Assembly: GCA_963204965.1 (NCBI GenBank) | Contig: CAUJKA010000467.1 | Span: 1 to 40,200 of the forward strand | Length of the DNA stretch: 40,200 bases | Direction of reading: 5' to 3' | From: Planctomycetota bacterium | GTDB taxonomy: Bacteria; Planctomycetota; Planctomycetia; Pirellulales; Pirellulaceae | Part shown: in pieces, positions 16,910 through 24,575 of the stretch | Numbering within the stretch: the first letter of the stretch is position 1 | Layout: each line of letters begins with the position of its first letter | The notes under the pieces: model-generated | What the model saw: only the letters and a program-made list of their open reading frames with translations | Database searches by the model: none | What the model was told of the DNA's origin: nothing | Position numbers and translations under genes: made by a program

Positions 16910-17512
16910 TCACGTCACTCCAGACTTCGGATACTTCGAGCACTTTTCTTTCAATCGCTGCATTAATTTGAAGCGAGCCATGTAGACCGCTCCGGGTGTT
17001 TTGTTTTGTCGACGAGCTACGTCGGCAACACACTCACCATCGATCGATGTCAGCCAAAACATGGCCCAAGTTGCTTCTGTGAATTCACTTCGAATCTCGT
17101 CGCCCGCCCATGGCATGGCTTCGCGGCGACTCTCTTCCAACAACTGCTGTGTAGTTTTATCGTTTCGCTCAGGCAATTCACGCAGCACTTCCTGCACACT
17201 GGTTGAGCCGCCTGGAACGTCTGGTTTTCGGCGAGTCATCGCGTTAACGATCGCATTGCGAGTGATACGAGAGAGCCACACTCGAAACGGCGGCTGGCGC
17301 GAGTCAGGCTCCCAATCCTCGATCGCTTTCGCGACGGACAGGAAAACCTGCTGTGCCAAGTCGTCGGCGTCGGCGTGTTGCAATTCCCGCCCACATGCCA
17401 TGCGGACCACAACTGGCCGATAAATTGAGAGAAAATCAGACCACGAAGCCGCATCCGCAGGGTCTTTAACCCGTAAAATCAAGCTTTCGTTCGTTTCCGG
17501 CCAATGGTGCAT
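16910..17512 (-). CDS. ECF RNA polymerase sigma factor
   Basis: A 200-residue ECF sigma factor starting MHHWPETNESLILRVKDPAD. Region 2: WSDFLSIYRPVVVRMA, LQHADADDLAQQVFLSVAKA and PPFRVWLSRITRNAIVNAM; region 4: EATWAMFWLTSIDGECVADV with ARRQNKTPGAVYMARFKLMQRLKE as recognition helix. The open frame reaches back to 17692, but that part covers the leader with the hairpin at 17606-17631, and the duplicated copy shows that the homologous protein starts at this ATG, so 17512 is chosen. It precedes the giant kinase by one base; the two form an operon, the kinase probably acting as its partner. Confidence 0.92.
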   Translation of the reverse strand: MHHWPETNESLILRVKDPADAASWSDFLSIYRPVVVRMACGRELQHADADDLAQQVFLSVAKAIEDWEPDSRQPPFRVWLSRITRNAIVNAMTRRKPDVPGGSTSVQEVLRELPERNDKTTQQLLEESRREAMPWAGDEIRSEFTEATWAMFWLTSIDGECVADVARRQNKTPGAVYMARFKLMQRLKEKCSKYPKSGVT

Positions 17513-17655
17513 CTGGATTCCTCTGTAAGTAACACACAGCACCCCAGTTTGTCTTTCCAATAATTTTTCTGGATGGCATTCTGCACCCAGATCCTCAAAC
17601 GACAAAGGCCGAAGCGGTAACGCTTCGGCCTGGATGTTTGAACCGATTGAGTTCC
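17381..17655 (-). repeat. segmental duplication, copy A (sigma leader and 5' part)
   Basis: This stretch matches 19440-19725 over its whole length with scattered substitutions and one or two small indels. It covers the first ~44 codons of the ECF sigma gene, its 94-base leader and the hairpin in front of it. Similarity starts at CGGCGTGTTGCAAT and fades after GGATGTTTGAACCGAT. Confidence 0.9.
17606..17631 (-). promoter_or_regulatory. leader/promoter hairpin of ECF sigma gene
   Basis: Perfect 11-bp inverted repeat AGGCCGAAGCG, loop GTAA, CGCTTCGGCCT, 94 bases before the sigma start and on its transcript side or just upstream of the promoter. No T-run follows on the minus strand, so it is not a clear terminator. 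The duplicated copy at 19676-19701 keeps the stem but changes the loop to ACGT. Confidence 0.55.
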
Positions 17656-17729
17656 GTTGAGCTGGCGAGTAGTAATTTCTTCGGCAAGTCATCAGCGATG
17701 ATGGCCCTTACCCGATTTGTGCAGCCTCT

Positions 17730-18068
17730 TCAGAAGGGCGAGCGCTTCATTCGAAAAAGCAGATCCAGCAACTGACCGCCAAAATGATCATCCACAATGC
17801 TCGCCCAAAGCGGTAGTAGAAAACAAACTTCGATTATGGCCAGCCAGATGAGACGTGGCGATGATTGACGACGTCGCGAAAACACAGAGTGCAGAAGGGA
17901 GGCGGTTGGGATTGGGAGGCCCACAACCGTGAAGAAGACAAGGTGAAAGTAGAAGGCTTGAGGCGAATCACCTACCTGAGCGAATTGAATTACAAGACAA
18001 CATATACACCACCGCCGAGAGGCTACTCCCGGGCGATTGCCCTTACTACCCTTCTGTGTACGCTTCAA
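17730..18068 (-). CDS. possible small membrane protein, unknown
   Basis: A 112-codon frame with a TTG start. The middle and end have two convincing membrane helices (FYFHLVFFTVVGLPIPTASLL and LIWLAIIEVCFLLPLWASI) and a short polar end. The first ~30 residues (KGSKGNRPGVASRRWCICC) look out of place, and hydrophobic codons there fit better in another frame, so the gene may be frameshifted near its start, or start further in. No recognised family, no clear ribosome site. It is divergent in none of its neighbours: the sigma gene follows 218 bases later on the same strand. Confidence 0.35.
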   Translation of the reverse strand: MKRTQKGSKGNRPGVASRRWCICCLVIQFAQVGDSPQAFYFHLVFFTVVGLPIPTASLLHSVFSRRRQSSPRLIWLAIIEVCFLLPLWASIVDDHFGGQLLDLLFRMKRSPF

Positions 18069-18238
18069 CGGGCCACTTCGAGGACGTCGCCAGCATTACG
18101 GCTTCACGGCTTCTTATAGACACGCTGCAACACTCGATACGAAGCCTCTGGCTAAGAGCTACTCCGGCGGGTATCGCAACCGCTTGTCATCAGACCATTT
18201 CCAGTTCGCACGTGCATTTCTTTGTTCGTCGCTCGCAC

Positions 18239-18925
18239 TTAATGCAAGCCAGCAAGTTGGCGTGCGATTACAGATCTGATTGTGTGTATATCCCAATCGT
18301 AGAATTCACCTTTTGCATACACGGTTTCGCCTGTTGGTGAAACGATGATCGTTCGTGGAATCGAGGCTTCCGGCTTCACGAACAGTCCAAAAATCTCGCC
18401 ATCTGGGTCCGGTGCGAAAGGAAGCGACATTTTATTCTCTTCGCCAAATCGTTTCACAGAGTCCAACGTCTCGTCAACGCCAATTATTAGTACCTGTAAT
18501 TTTCCAGACTCTCGATAATCATCCCATATCTTGTCGATGTGCGGCAATTCTTTACGGCATGGACCACACGAGGTGGCGAAAAAATTGATCAACAGCACCT
18601 TCCCCTTTGCATCGGAGATGGAGAATCTAGTACCTTGCGAGTCAGTGACTGCAAATTCAGGTAACGCTTCGCCCACTTGGACAATTGCTACTTTGTGATT
18701 CCTTTCAGCACGTGCGGATTCAACTCGGTCAATGTATTCGCGGGCGACGCTCCAGTTAAGCACAGCGATTATGCAAGGCAAGAGAGCAACTGCAACAATC
18801 AGTCGAATGACATGCGTTCTTCGCGCAGCTCTACGCCAATGAAGAACAATCAAGCCGAACGTTACAAGTGAAAAGATGGCCGTAAGTACGAGCGCCAGCA
18901 TAAGAATTTGAATGGCTATGTTCAT
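18239..18925 (-). CDS. TlpA-like thioredoxin with two N-terminal membrane helices
   Basis: A 228-residue membrane-anchored thiol-disulfide protein. Two membrane segments at about residues 5-29 and 40-62 put the thioredoxin domain (about 80-225) outside the cytoplasm. The active site ATSCGPCRKELP holds the CxxC near residues 119-122, followed by LQVLIIGVDE, the cis-proline segment SIPRTIIV and the usual GxxxYAKGEFYDW end. Likely a disulfide reductase or oxidase for envelope proteins, of the TlpA/ResA/AhpC-TSA group. It begins with a TAATG overlap after a 50-codon frame, and stands third in a short minus-strand operon behind the duplicated sigma leader. Confidence 0.88.
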   Translation of the reverse strand: MNIAIQILMLALVLTAIFSLVTFGLIVLHWRRAARRTHVIRLIVAVALLPCIIAVLNWSVAREYIDRVESARAERNHKVAIVQVGEALPEFAVTDSQGTRFSISDAKGKVLLINFFATSCGPCRKELPHIDKIWDDYRESGKLQVLIIGVDETLDSVKRFGEENKMSLPFAPDPDGEIFGLFVKPEASIPRTIIVSPTGETVYAKGEFYDWDIHTIRSVIARQLAGLH

Positions 18926-19077
18926 TAAAGCGACCCATTATCATTGCGACGATCGGCCAAAATCACCCGGTTGCCGCAACGTGACTTTGATTCGAGAAAA
19001 CGCCCGCTCGGCAACTCGGGTGCTTCTTTTGTAATTTGCGATTCTTGGTGTGTATGCCGGACGACTCTTTTTGTCAT
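18925..19077 (-). CDS. small ORF between membrane protein and TlpA-like gene
   Basis: A 50-codon frame from ATG at 19077 that ends with a TAATG overlap at the TlpA-like start. It begins 13 bases after the stop of the upstream small membrane protein. The peptide is basic and polar (MTKRVVRHTHQESQITKEAP) with no signal or membrane part. Position and coupling suggest translation; the composition could equally be chance. No family recognised. Confidence 0.4.
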   Translation of the reverse strand: MTKRVVRHTHQESQITKEAPELPSGRFLESKSRCGNRVILADRRNDNGSL

Positions 19078-19090
19078 CCCGTGCTCCTGG

Positions 19091-19396
19091 CTAAAAGTAT
19101 TCCATCGTGACCGACGCGGTCCATTTGTCCCCAACTTTCGTGGCGACGACCGTTTGTTTGCTGTAGTGGCCACTTGTAACGAACACTGTGACACTGCCGT
19201 CACGGTTTTGTTTTAGATTGTGAATGTCACCTGGAGCTACGGCGTGAATCGCGTTGTGAACGCTGACCAATTCGTCGTCCGACAGTGGTCGTGGTTCGGA
19301 GTAAGGAATCGTCAAGGCAATCGCAATCGTGCCAACCAGGATGATGCCTGCGGTGTTAACGATGATGTTACGTTTCAAATTATTCTGAAGACGCAT
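19091..19396 (-). CDS. small signal-anchored protein, unknown
   Basis: A 101-residue protein: basic start MRLQNNLKRN, one membrane helix at about residues 11-31 (IVNTAGIILVGTIAIALTI), then a soluble domain of about 65 residues with strands in SVTVFVTSGHYSKQTVVATK and DKWTASVTMEYF, outside the membrane. The frame is open to 19465 but the ATG at 19396 begins the anchor and overlaps the stop of the sigma stub as TAATG, so it is the likely start. It seems the first intact gene of a unit with a 50-codon ORF and the TlpA-like gene. Family not recognised. Confidence 0.65.
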   Translation of the reverse strand: MRLQNNLKRNIIVNTAGIILVGTIAIALTIPYSEPRPLSDDELVSVHNAIHAVAPGDIHNLKQNRDGSVTVFVTSGHYSKQTVVATKVGDKWTASVTMEYF

Positions 19397-19581
19397 TATG
19401 TTGACCTTCGTTGCAAATAACGATCCAGTAACCCAAACTCGGCGTGTTGCAATCCCAGCCCACACGCCATCCGTACCACCACTGGGCGATAAATGGAGAG
19501 AAAATCAGACCACGAAGCCGCATCCGCAGGGTCTTTGACCCGTAAAATCAGGCTTTCGTTCGTTTCTGGCCAATGGTGCAT
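19396..19581 (-). pseudogene. ECF sigma factor stub (duplicated 5' end)
   Basis: The 61-residue frame starts with the same MHHWPETNESLILRVKDPAD as the true sigma at 17512, is nearly identical for ~46 residues (to RMACGLGLQHA), then runs into unrelated EFGLLDRYLQRRST. All of region 4 and the promoter-recognition part are missing, so it cannot work as a sigma factor. It still has the original leader and start, and its stop overlaps the next start (TAATG), so it may be translated and serve as a lead-in for the downstream genes. Confidence 0.85.
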
Positions 19582-19725
19582 CTGGATTCCTCTGTAAGTA
19601 ACACACAGAACCTCAGTTTATCTTTCCAATAATTTTTCTGGATGGGCATTCTGCACCGTGATCTTCAAACGACTCAGGCCGAAGCGACGTCGCTTCGGCC
19701 TGGATGTTTGAACCGATCGAGATCA
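19440..19725 (-). repeat. segmental duplication, copy B
   Basis: Second copy of 17381-17655 (see there). Break on the coding side at LQHA of the sigma protein, on the upstream side just past GGATGTTTGAACCGAT. The copies lie 2.06 kb apart in direct orientation. Confidence 0.9.
19676..19701 (-). promoter_or_regulatory. leader hairpin, copy B
   Basis: Inverted repeat AGGCCGAAGCG, ACGT, CGCTTCGGCCT; the stem is identical to copy A while all the changes fall in the loop, which here makes the whole 26-base site palindromic. 95 bases before the sigma stub. Confidence 0.55.
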
Positions 19726-19790
19726 TTTGACCTAGGCAATAGCTGCTGTTTCTGTGGAAGTTAAGCACAAGCGCGGGAATAACGGATGAA

Positions 19791-19937
19791 CTACGGAAGC
19801 GTGATAGGATAAGGTGGCAACTCAGGGTAGTAATGTCCTGGATGGCCTTCGGGCAGATTGTCGGGATAGTGATAACCTGGTGGCAAGTGATATGGATGAT
19901 CGTCATCGCTCGCGTAGGTTTCGCCGGAATCCATCAT
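19791..19937 (-). CDS. possible Tyr/His/Pro-rich small protein
   Basis: A 48-codon frame (ATG 19937; the frame is open to a GTG at 19976). The peptide is low-complexity and patterned: DDDHPYHLPPGYHYPDNLP, then EGHPGHYYPELPPYP. Proline, tyrosine and histidine recur at 3-5 residue spacing. No signal peptide. It lies in the 327-base gap between the duplicated hairpin and the divergent kinase at 20053. It could be a real small protein or a piece of a lost longer Pro/Tyr-rich protein; coding is unproven. Confidence 0.3.
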   Translation of the reverse strand: MMDSGETYASDDDHPYHLPPGYHYPDNLPEGHPGHYYPELPPYPITLP

Positions 19938-20052
19938 ACTGGCCCGCGGAATTTTCGAGATTTCTGAAGAATTCACGTTATGTCGGCTTCACAAATCCTC
20001 AAGTAACCAGAAGCAGCGATACTGAACGAAACAGAAAAACCAGGCACTAATC

Positions 20053-22113
20053 ATGAATCAATCAACAAAGGCACCTATTTCGCCGCGATGTCCACAATGT
20101 GGGTCGACGCTCCCTATTGAGGCCCTCGGAGGCATGTGCCCACGTTGCCTGCTTTTCGAAGCAGCCTTGGATACTGGCGACGGAGAGGATTCACCATCGC
20201 GACCCTTGCCGCCTGGCATTGAAGCGGTTCAAGCAGCCTTTCCGCAACTGGAAGTCATCGAGTTGATCGGTCAAGGCGGAATGGGGGCAGTGTACAAAGC
20301 CCGGCAAAAATCGCTCGATCGCTTCGTCGCCATCAAACTGTTGACGCGGAAGTCGATTGGCCAGCTCGACTTTGAAACTCGCTTCACACGCGAAGCCAAG
20401 GCGCTGGCGGATCTGAATCATCCCAACATTGTCACGATTCATGACTTCGGCCAAGCCGGAGACTTCTACTTCCTACTCATGGAATACGTCGATGGGGTGA
20501 ATCTTCGGCAAGCGATGGATGCTGGGCGGATGTCTCCAGCTCAAGCGTTGTCGATTGTACCACCCGTCTGCGAGGCGCTGACTTTTGCCCACAGCCGAGG
20601 GATCGTGCATCGAGACATCAAGCCCGAGAACCTGCTGTTGGACAAGGGCGGTCATGTGAAGATCGCTGATTTCGGTATCGCTAGAATCGTTCGAATACCG
20701 GCTGATCACACGGCAACCGAAGTCGGCAGAAGCACCCAACAAAAAGACTCAAGTTCACCGCTTACCGGTAACGTCGTCTTGGGTACGCCTAACTACATGG
20801 CACCTGAACAGAGCCAGAATCCCGAGGCCGTTGATCAACGAGCGGATGTCTATTCACTCGGAGTTGTGTTGTACGAAATGCTCACGGGTGAATTGCCACG
20901 TGGAAATTTTGAAATGCCATCGCGTAAGGTTCAAGTCGACGTGCGTCTGGACGAGATCGTGATGAGAGCACTGGACCGGAACCCGGAATTGCGTTGGCCA
21001 ACAACGGCTGCGCTCAAGGCTCAATTGGCCACTCTCTCTGCCGCAGAAGTCCGCCAAATCTCCCTACCTGCCAGAGCGCCAGAAACGTCGACGCACTGGG
21101 GTATTACGTTCGCCGCGACCAGCATGATCCTGTTCATGTTGTCGGCGGTTTTCATGGCAGTACTCCTGTCGTCGGCAACGATAGGTCGATTCCTTGTCGC
21201 TGGTTGGTTGCTTTGTATACCCCTATCGATGCTTGCTGCATTCTTTATTTTGTCGTGGAACGATTCACTTGCGGGTCAAGCTCGCGCGTTGGGCGTGGCG
21301 CGTCAATATCGACCGCTACTTTGGATCGCGTGGGCAGGTGCGTTACTATCCGTTCCTATCAGCGGACTGGCTGTTTTCTTACTTGACGCGGTGAATGACG
21401 ATCCGAGTTGGAACCCGGTTTTAAATGAATTGATCGTCTGTTGCACCGTTTGGTGCGGCGCACTCGCGTTGCCCGTTTGCTCGGTGTGGCTCTTCAAAAC
21501 AGCCAACCAAGCGCACACAAAAACTAGTGCTTCGACATATGCATCAACTCGCAGGCCAGCTTTGGCCGCCATGGGAATCATCGCGATCTTGGTGGCTATC
21601 ATGCTCCCGATTCTAGGATTCAGTCTTCACTTTGCCAAAGAATCGAGGCAACTCCATGCGGAAAGTCAGGCAATGACCAAGGCGAAAGCAGCGTTCAACG
21701 CCGAACAAGCAGAGAAGGCGAAATTGAATGAAAGGACCACTCTTAACAGCAATAATGATACGGCAGAGTTGGAAAAATGGACTGCCCCACTAACACAAGA
21801 CCAACACATAAATGAAGCCCAAACGATAGTTAGCACTCATTCGTCGATCTTCGGAGCTCTGTGGACGGCGTTGGTGTTCTCTGTCGTTGGGATCGTATTG
21901 GGAACTTGTGGCACCGTGATGTTGATTGTCAACTATATTGAAAACAGAAACTGGAAAGTGATTCTGGCTGTGTTCGCTAGTTTTTGTATCCTTAGCCTTG
22001 GAACGATCGGGATTGCAATAATGATATACGCTCAATTGAACGTAGTCACGAACAGTTCGACTGCTGTCAGCGAACCTATCACAGCTTACGATCCAACAAC
22101 AGTTAAGCATTAG
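20053..22113 (+). CDS. Ser/Thr protein kinase with zinc ribbon and polytopic C-terminus
   Basis: A 686-residue kinase of another type than the two large ones. A zinc ribbon lies at the start (C13, C16, C29, C32). Kinase domain ~66-335: GQGGMG at 73-78, K95, E114, HRDIKPEN with D188, DFG with D206, APEQ, and a long insert before the activation segment (THATEVGRSTQQ region). From ~348 on there are about seven membrane helices, so the C-terminus is an integral membrane domain rather than a receptor-like outer domain. A small coiled, charged part (AKAAFNAEQAEKAKLNE) interrupts them. The ECF sigma gene follows after 10 bases, so here the order is kinase first, sigma second. Likely membrane-bound signalling kinase acting on the sigma factor. 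Confidence 0.92.
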   Translation: MNQSTKAPISPRCPQCGSTLPIEALGGMCPRCLLFEAALDTGDGEDSPSRPLPPGIEAVQAAFPQLEVIELIGQGGMGAVYKARQKSLDRFVAIKLLTRKSIGQLDFETRFTREAKALADLNHPNIVTIHDFGQAGDFYFLLMEYVDGVNLRQAMDAGRMSPAQALSIVPPVCEALTFAHSRGIVHRDIKPENLLLDKGGHVKIADFGIARIVRIPADHTATEVGRSTQQKDSSSPLTGNVVLGTPNYMAPEQSQNPEAVDQRADVYSLGVVLYEMLTGELPRGNFEMPSRKVQVDVRLDEIVMRALDRNPELRWPTTAALKAQLATLSAAEVRQISLPARAPETSTHWGITFAATSMILFMLSAVFMAVLLSSATIGRFLVAGWLLCIPLSMLAAFFILSWNDSLAGQARALGVARQYRPLLWIAWAGALLSVPISGLAVFLLDAVNDDPSWNPVLNELIVCCTVWCGALALPVCSVWLFKTANQAHTKTSASTYASTRRPALAAMGIIAILVAIMLPILGFSLHFAKESRQLHAESQAMTKAKAAFNAEQAEKAKLNERTTLNSNNDTAELEKWTAPLTQDQHINEAQTIVSTHSSIFGALWTALVFSVVGIVLGTCGTVMLIVNYIENRNWKVILAVFASFCILSLGTIGIAIMIYAQLNVVTNSSTAVSEPITAYDPTTVKH

Positions 22114-22123
22114 TCAGCCAATC

Positions 22124-22906
22124 ATGCCGAATTCGTACGAATTGTCTGATCATCAGCCACTCCCTTTTGCGACCACTCAGTGGACGCGAATTGTTGCTGC
22201 TCGAGGCGATTCATCTGTAGCACGTGAAGCGCTACGTGAGCTATGTAATGCTTACTATCGGCCGGTCGAAGCGTTCATTCGCCAGTCCTGTCGATCGTCA
22301 CAGGATGCTCGTGACTTAACGCACGACTTTTTTGCACGCGTGCTTGACGGACAAGGTTTCGTGCATGCCGAACCGAATAAAGGACGGTTTCGGTCCTATC
22401 TGCTCGGTTGCGTAAAGCATTTTCTCAGCGATGCCAATGATCGTCGGATGGCGACCAAGCGTGGTGCGGGAAAAATGCCACTGTCGATTCATGTTCTTGC
22501 AATGGATGAGAATAAACCCGGAGTGCTGCCGTTGATCGATGCGCAAGGCTTCCCGCCTGATGCCTACTTTGACCGACAGTGGGCAGTTGAATTGCTTAGT
22601 CGAGTACTAGCGTCGCTTGAGAAGCAACATCAACAAGCGGGCAAGTCAAAGGAATTCGAACTATTGAAACCGTGCCTGACTGGCGATGCAGCAATGCCCA
22701 CATCGGCGGAACTTGGTGAACAACTCGAACTAACACTTGAAGCTGTCTCGATGAATGTCCATCGATTACGCAAGCGATTTCGGGCTGCCGTTAAGGCGGA
22801 GATTGCTGAAACCGTGGTGGACGAAGTGGAAGTTCGAATGGAGTTGAACTACTTAATAAAAGCTCTGTCGTTTGCAGATGGGGTGGAAATGACGAAAGAC
22901 TCGTAA
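22124..22906 (+). CDS. ECF sigma factor (planctomycete long type)
   Basis: A 260-residue ECF-type sigma factor. Opening FATTQWTRIVAARGDSSVAR, core-binding helix SSQDARDLTHDFFARVLDG, GRFRSYLLGCVKHFLSDAN as the promoter-melting part, and C-terminal region 4 with MPTSAELGEQLELTLEAVS and MNVHRLRKRFRAAVKAEI. The longer linker and the end are normal in this planctomycete type. It is the second gene of the operon with the zinc-ribbon kinase. Cytoplasmic transcription factor; the target promoters are not known. Confidence 0.9.
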   Translation: MPNSYELSDHQPLPFATTQWTRIVAARGDSSVAREALRELCNAYYRPVEAFIRQSCRSSQDARDLTHDFFARVLDGQGFVHAEPNKGRFRSYLLGCVKHFLSDANDRRMATKRGAGKMPLSIHVLAMDENKPGVLPLIDAQGFPPDAYFDRQWAVELLSRVLASLEKQHQQAGKSKEFELLKPCLTGDAAMPTSAELGEQLELTLEAVSMNVHRLRKRFRAAVKAEIAETVVDEVEVRMELNYLIKALSFADGVEMTKDS

Positions 22907-22989
22907 ACAGTCGAAATCTAAGGGAGTCTGCGTTTGATGACCATTTAACGGCCTATCGTAGATTTTACTATTTCTATCTCTAAACAAAC

Positions 22990-23024
22990 ACACCCGCGAC
23001 TAGGAGGACCCGAGGCACGGGTGT
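22990..23024 (+). terminator. weak inverted repeat after sigma gene
   Basis: ACACCCG (22990-22996) pairs with CGGGTGT (23018-23024) around a 21-base loop, 84 bases after the sigma stop. No T-run follows, so this is at best a weak terminator for the kinase/sigma operon. Confidence 0.2.
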
Positions 23025-23040
23025 CAGAGCTTCAGTCGCA

Positions 23041-23108
23041 CTTATCAACCAGGAACAAGCCAAATCATCCGCGTCGGCATCCTGCAGTCCGCGATTGCGA
23101 GCCGACGA
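23041..23108 (-). pseudogene. fragment of an ECF sigma factor (region 2)
   Basis: The minus strand reads SSARNRGLQDADADDLAC in one frame, which matches the region 2 helix of ECF sigma factors (compare LQHADADDLAQQ in the sigma at 17512). Nothing else of the gene is left: homology ends at the TGT codon after DDLA and the frame runs into a stop at about 23050. It is the third piece of decayed ECF material in the window. Confidence 0.6.
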
Positions 23109-23114
23109 ACGAGT

Positions 23115-24485
23115 TTAGCGTTTCAATTTCGCGATGAGGGGAACGATTGCATCGGACGGAATCGCCATGCAGCCGTGTTCGCCGACCCGAGCGATGGTGA
23201 CTCCGATCGCCTTGCCTTCGAGATCGATCACGGGACCGCCGCATTCATCGAGAAGCAGCGGAATATCGTGTTCAAACACCATCGGAAAATCATCCGCTCG
23301 GAGATTCCGATAGCGGCCCGACGCACCTGGGCATCGGACGTAGGGTTGTTCCCCCAACGTCAATTGGAAATCCACTTGCTTGCCATCCCGTTCCATGTGG
23401 ATAGACCATACATCACCTACCGAGGACTTTTCCATATAGCGGTCGACTTCTTCATGGTCGCGAAAAGGATGTCCATTCAAGGTAAGCAACAAATCGCCTC
23501 TTAGGATTCCCGCTTCGAACGCGGTGCCTTTAACTCGCTCCACGACCAGTCCCTTGCCTTTAACATTCTCGAAAAGCACTTCGATCGGCGCGGCCTTGGG
23601 GACATATGGATCGGCTTTCTTTATCAACTTTGGAAAAGGCCCTTCTAGTTCGCGCTGGGCCACAGCGACGATACCGACCCCAATCGAGCTTCCGCGACCA
23701 TCTGGCGCGGCGACGAGTTTGCCAGCGGGCGTTACTTTGCCTTCGCTCCATTTCACAGGGCGAAGTCCGTCGGCGTCGATCTTGAGCAGAGCCAGATCGA
23801 ATTCGGCATGGGTCCCCGCGATACGAGCGGAGACAACCCTTCCGACCTGGATTCTAACTTGAGGGTCGTCAGGGATTTCGCTGGCTTTGGTCAATATCCA
23901 TCCATCGGCCGCGACGACCGTTCCGTACGCGACTCGTCGTCCAGCGCCGAGAACCTCGACGACGGAATCACGGTAGGTTCGCGTCAGTTCGTTCCATGGG
24001 GCTCGAAGCTTCTCGCCCTGAGTCCAAGCGTCGAGCGGCAGCACCAGCGAATCAATGTCGCCGTAAATCTCCTGGCCTCGCAGCGATTCCCGTTCCGCAA
24101 ACCCGGGTAGGTCCTTCACTCGAAACATAGATTCGAGTTTCACTGATCGATCTGGTTTGCGCATTGCGGGCAGGAACCGCTCAATCGACTCGACACCCAT
24201 GTAACACGTTGGATTGCTGAGGCGATCCGGCAGATTCCAAATGACGTACCGCGGCGCAGCCGATGATTCCAGCATCCCGACGACCTCGCCGTTGAGATTA
24301 ATCAAGGGTCCGCCCGAATCGCCAGCGAAGGTGAGCGGATCGGCGACGATCTCCAGAGCCTTGCCCATGTAGAGCACGCGACCCAAGCGAGCAGTTGCCC
24401 CGCGGCTGGCGCGGTAGCCAAAGGGATGGCCAAGCTTGAGGACTCGGTCGCCTTGCCTGACTTGATTCGGTGTGGCCAGCGACAC
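23115..24485 (-). CDS. double trypsin-like/PDZ protein, 5'-truncated
   Basis: A 456-codon frame with a GTG start inside a domain. The first part is the back half of a trypsin-like domain (LGHPFGY, then FAGDSGGP with the catalytic serine, about residues 18-85); its His and Asp halves are missing. A second domain covers ~165-455: YRDSVVEVLG, TKASEI where the His of TxxH would be, AEFDLALLKID with Asp, a PDZ segment (GILRGDLLLTLNGHPFRDHEE), and DECGGP, where Cys replaces the nucleophilic Ser. The second domain is therefore likely not a classical serine protease. Upstream the frame runs into a stop, and a DUF2924 fragment joins it at about 24492, so the gene lost its start and signal peptide. Intact relatives are secreted HtrA/DegP-like proteins. 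It may be a pseudogene. Confidence 0.65.
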   Translation of the reverse strand: MSLATPNQVRQGDRVLKLGHPFGYRASRGATARLGRVLYMGKALEIVADPLTFAGDSGGPLINLNGEVVGMLESSAAPRYVIWNLPDRLSNPTCYMGVESIERFLPAMRKPDRSVKLESMFRVKDLPGFAERESLRGQEIYGDIDSLVLPLDAWTQGEKLRAPWNELTRTYRDSVVEVLGAGRRVAYGTVVAADGWILTKASEIPDDPQVRIQVGRVVSARIAGTHAEFDLALLKIDADGLRPVKWSEGKVTPAGKLVAAPDGRGSSIGVGIVAVAQRELEGPFPKLIKKADPYVPKAAPIEVLFENVKGKGLVVERVKGTAFEAGILRGDLLLTLNGHPFRDHEEVDRYMEKSSVGDVWSIHMERDGKQVDFQLTLGEQPYVRCPGASGRYRNLRADDFPMVFEHDIPLLLDECGGPVIDLEGKAIGVTIARVGEHGCMAIPSDAIVPLIAKLKR

Positions 24486-24492
24486 GTGCGGA

Positions 24493-24552
24493 TAGCTGCC
24501 CCACCGTCATGCGTTGGAGCAGAGCGACCTCTTTGTCGATGTCGATTTGCAT
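24493..24552 (-). pseudogene. DUF2924 gene, first 20 codons only
   Basis: The frame from ATG at 24552, preceded by AGGAG seven bases before, encodes MQIDIDKEVALLQRMTVGQL, which is the start of DUF2924 proteins (family pattern KEVAALxRMTVGELRxRYxExFG). After residue 20 the sequence becomes the frame-shifted beginning of the protease gene. So one deletion joined the DUF2924 start to the middle of the protease. DUF2924 genes go with serine-recombinase modules. Confidence 0.7.
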
Positions 24553-24575
24553 TGATTTCTCCTGAGAAAGCGGAC

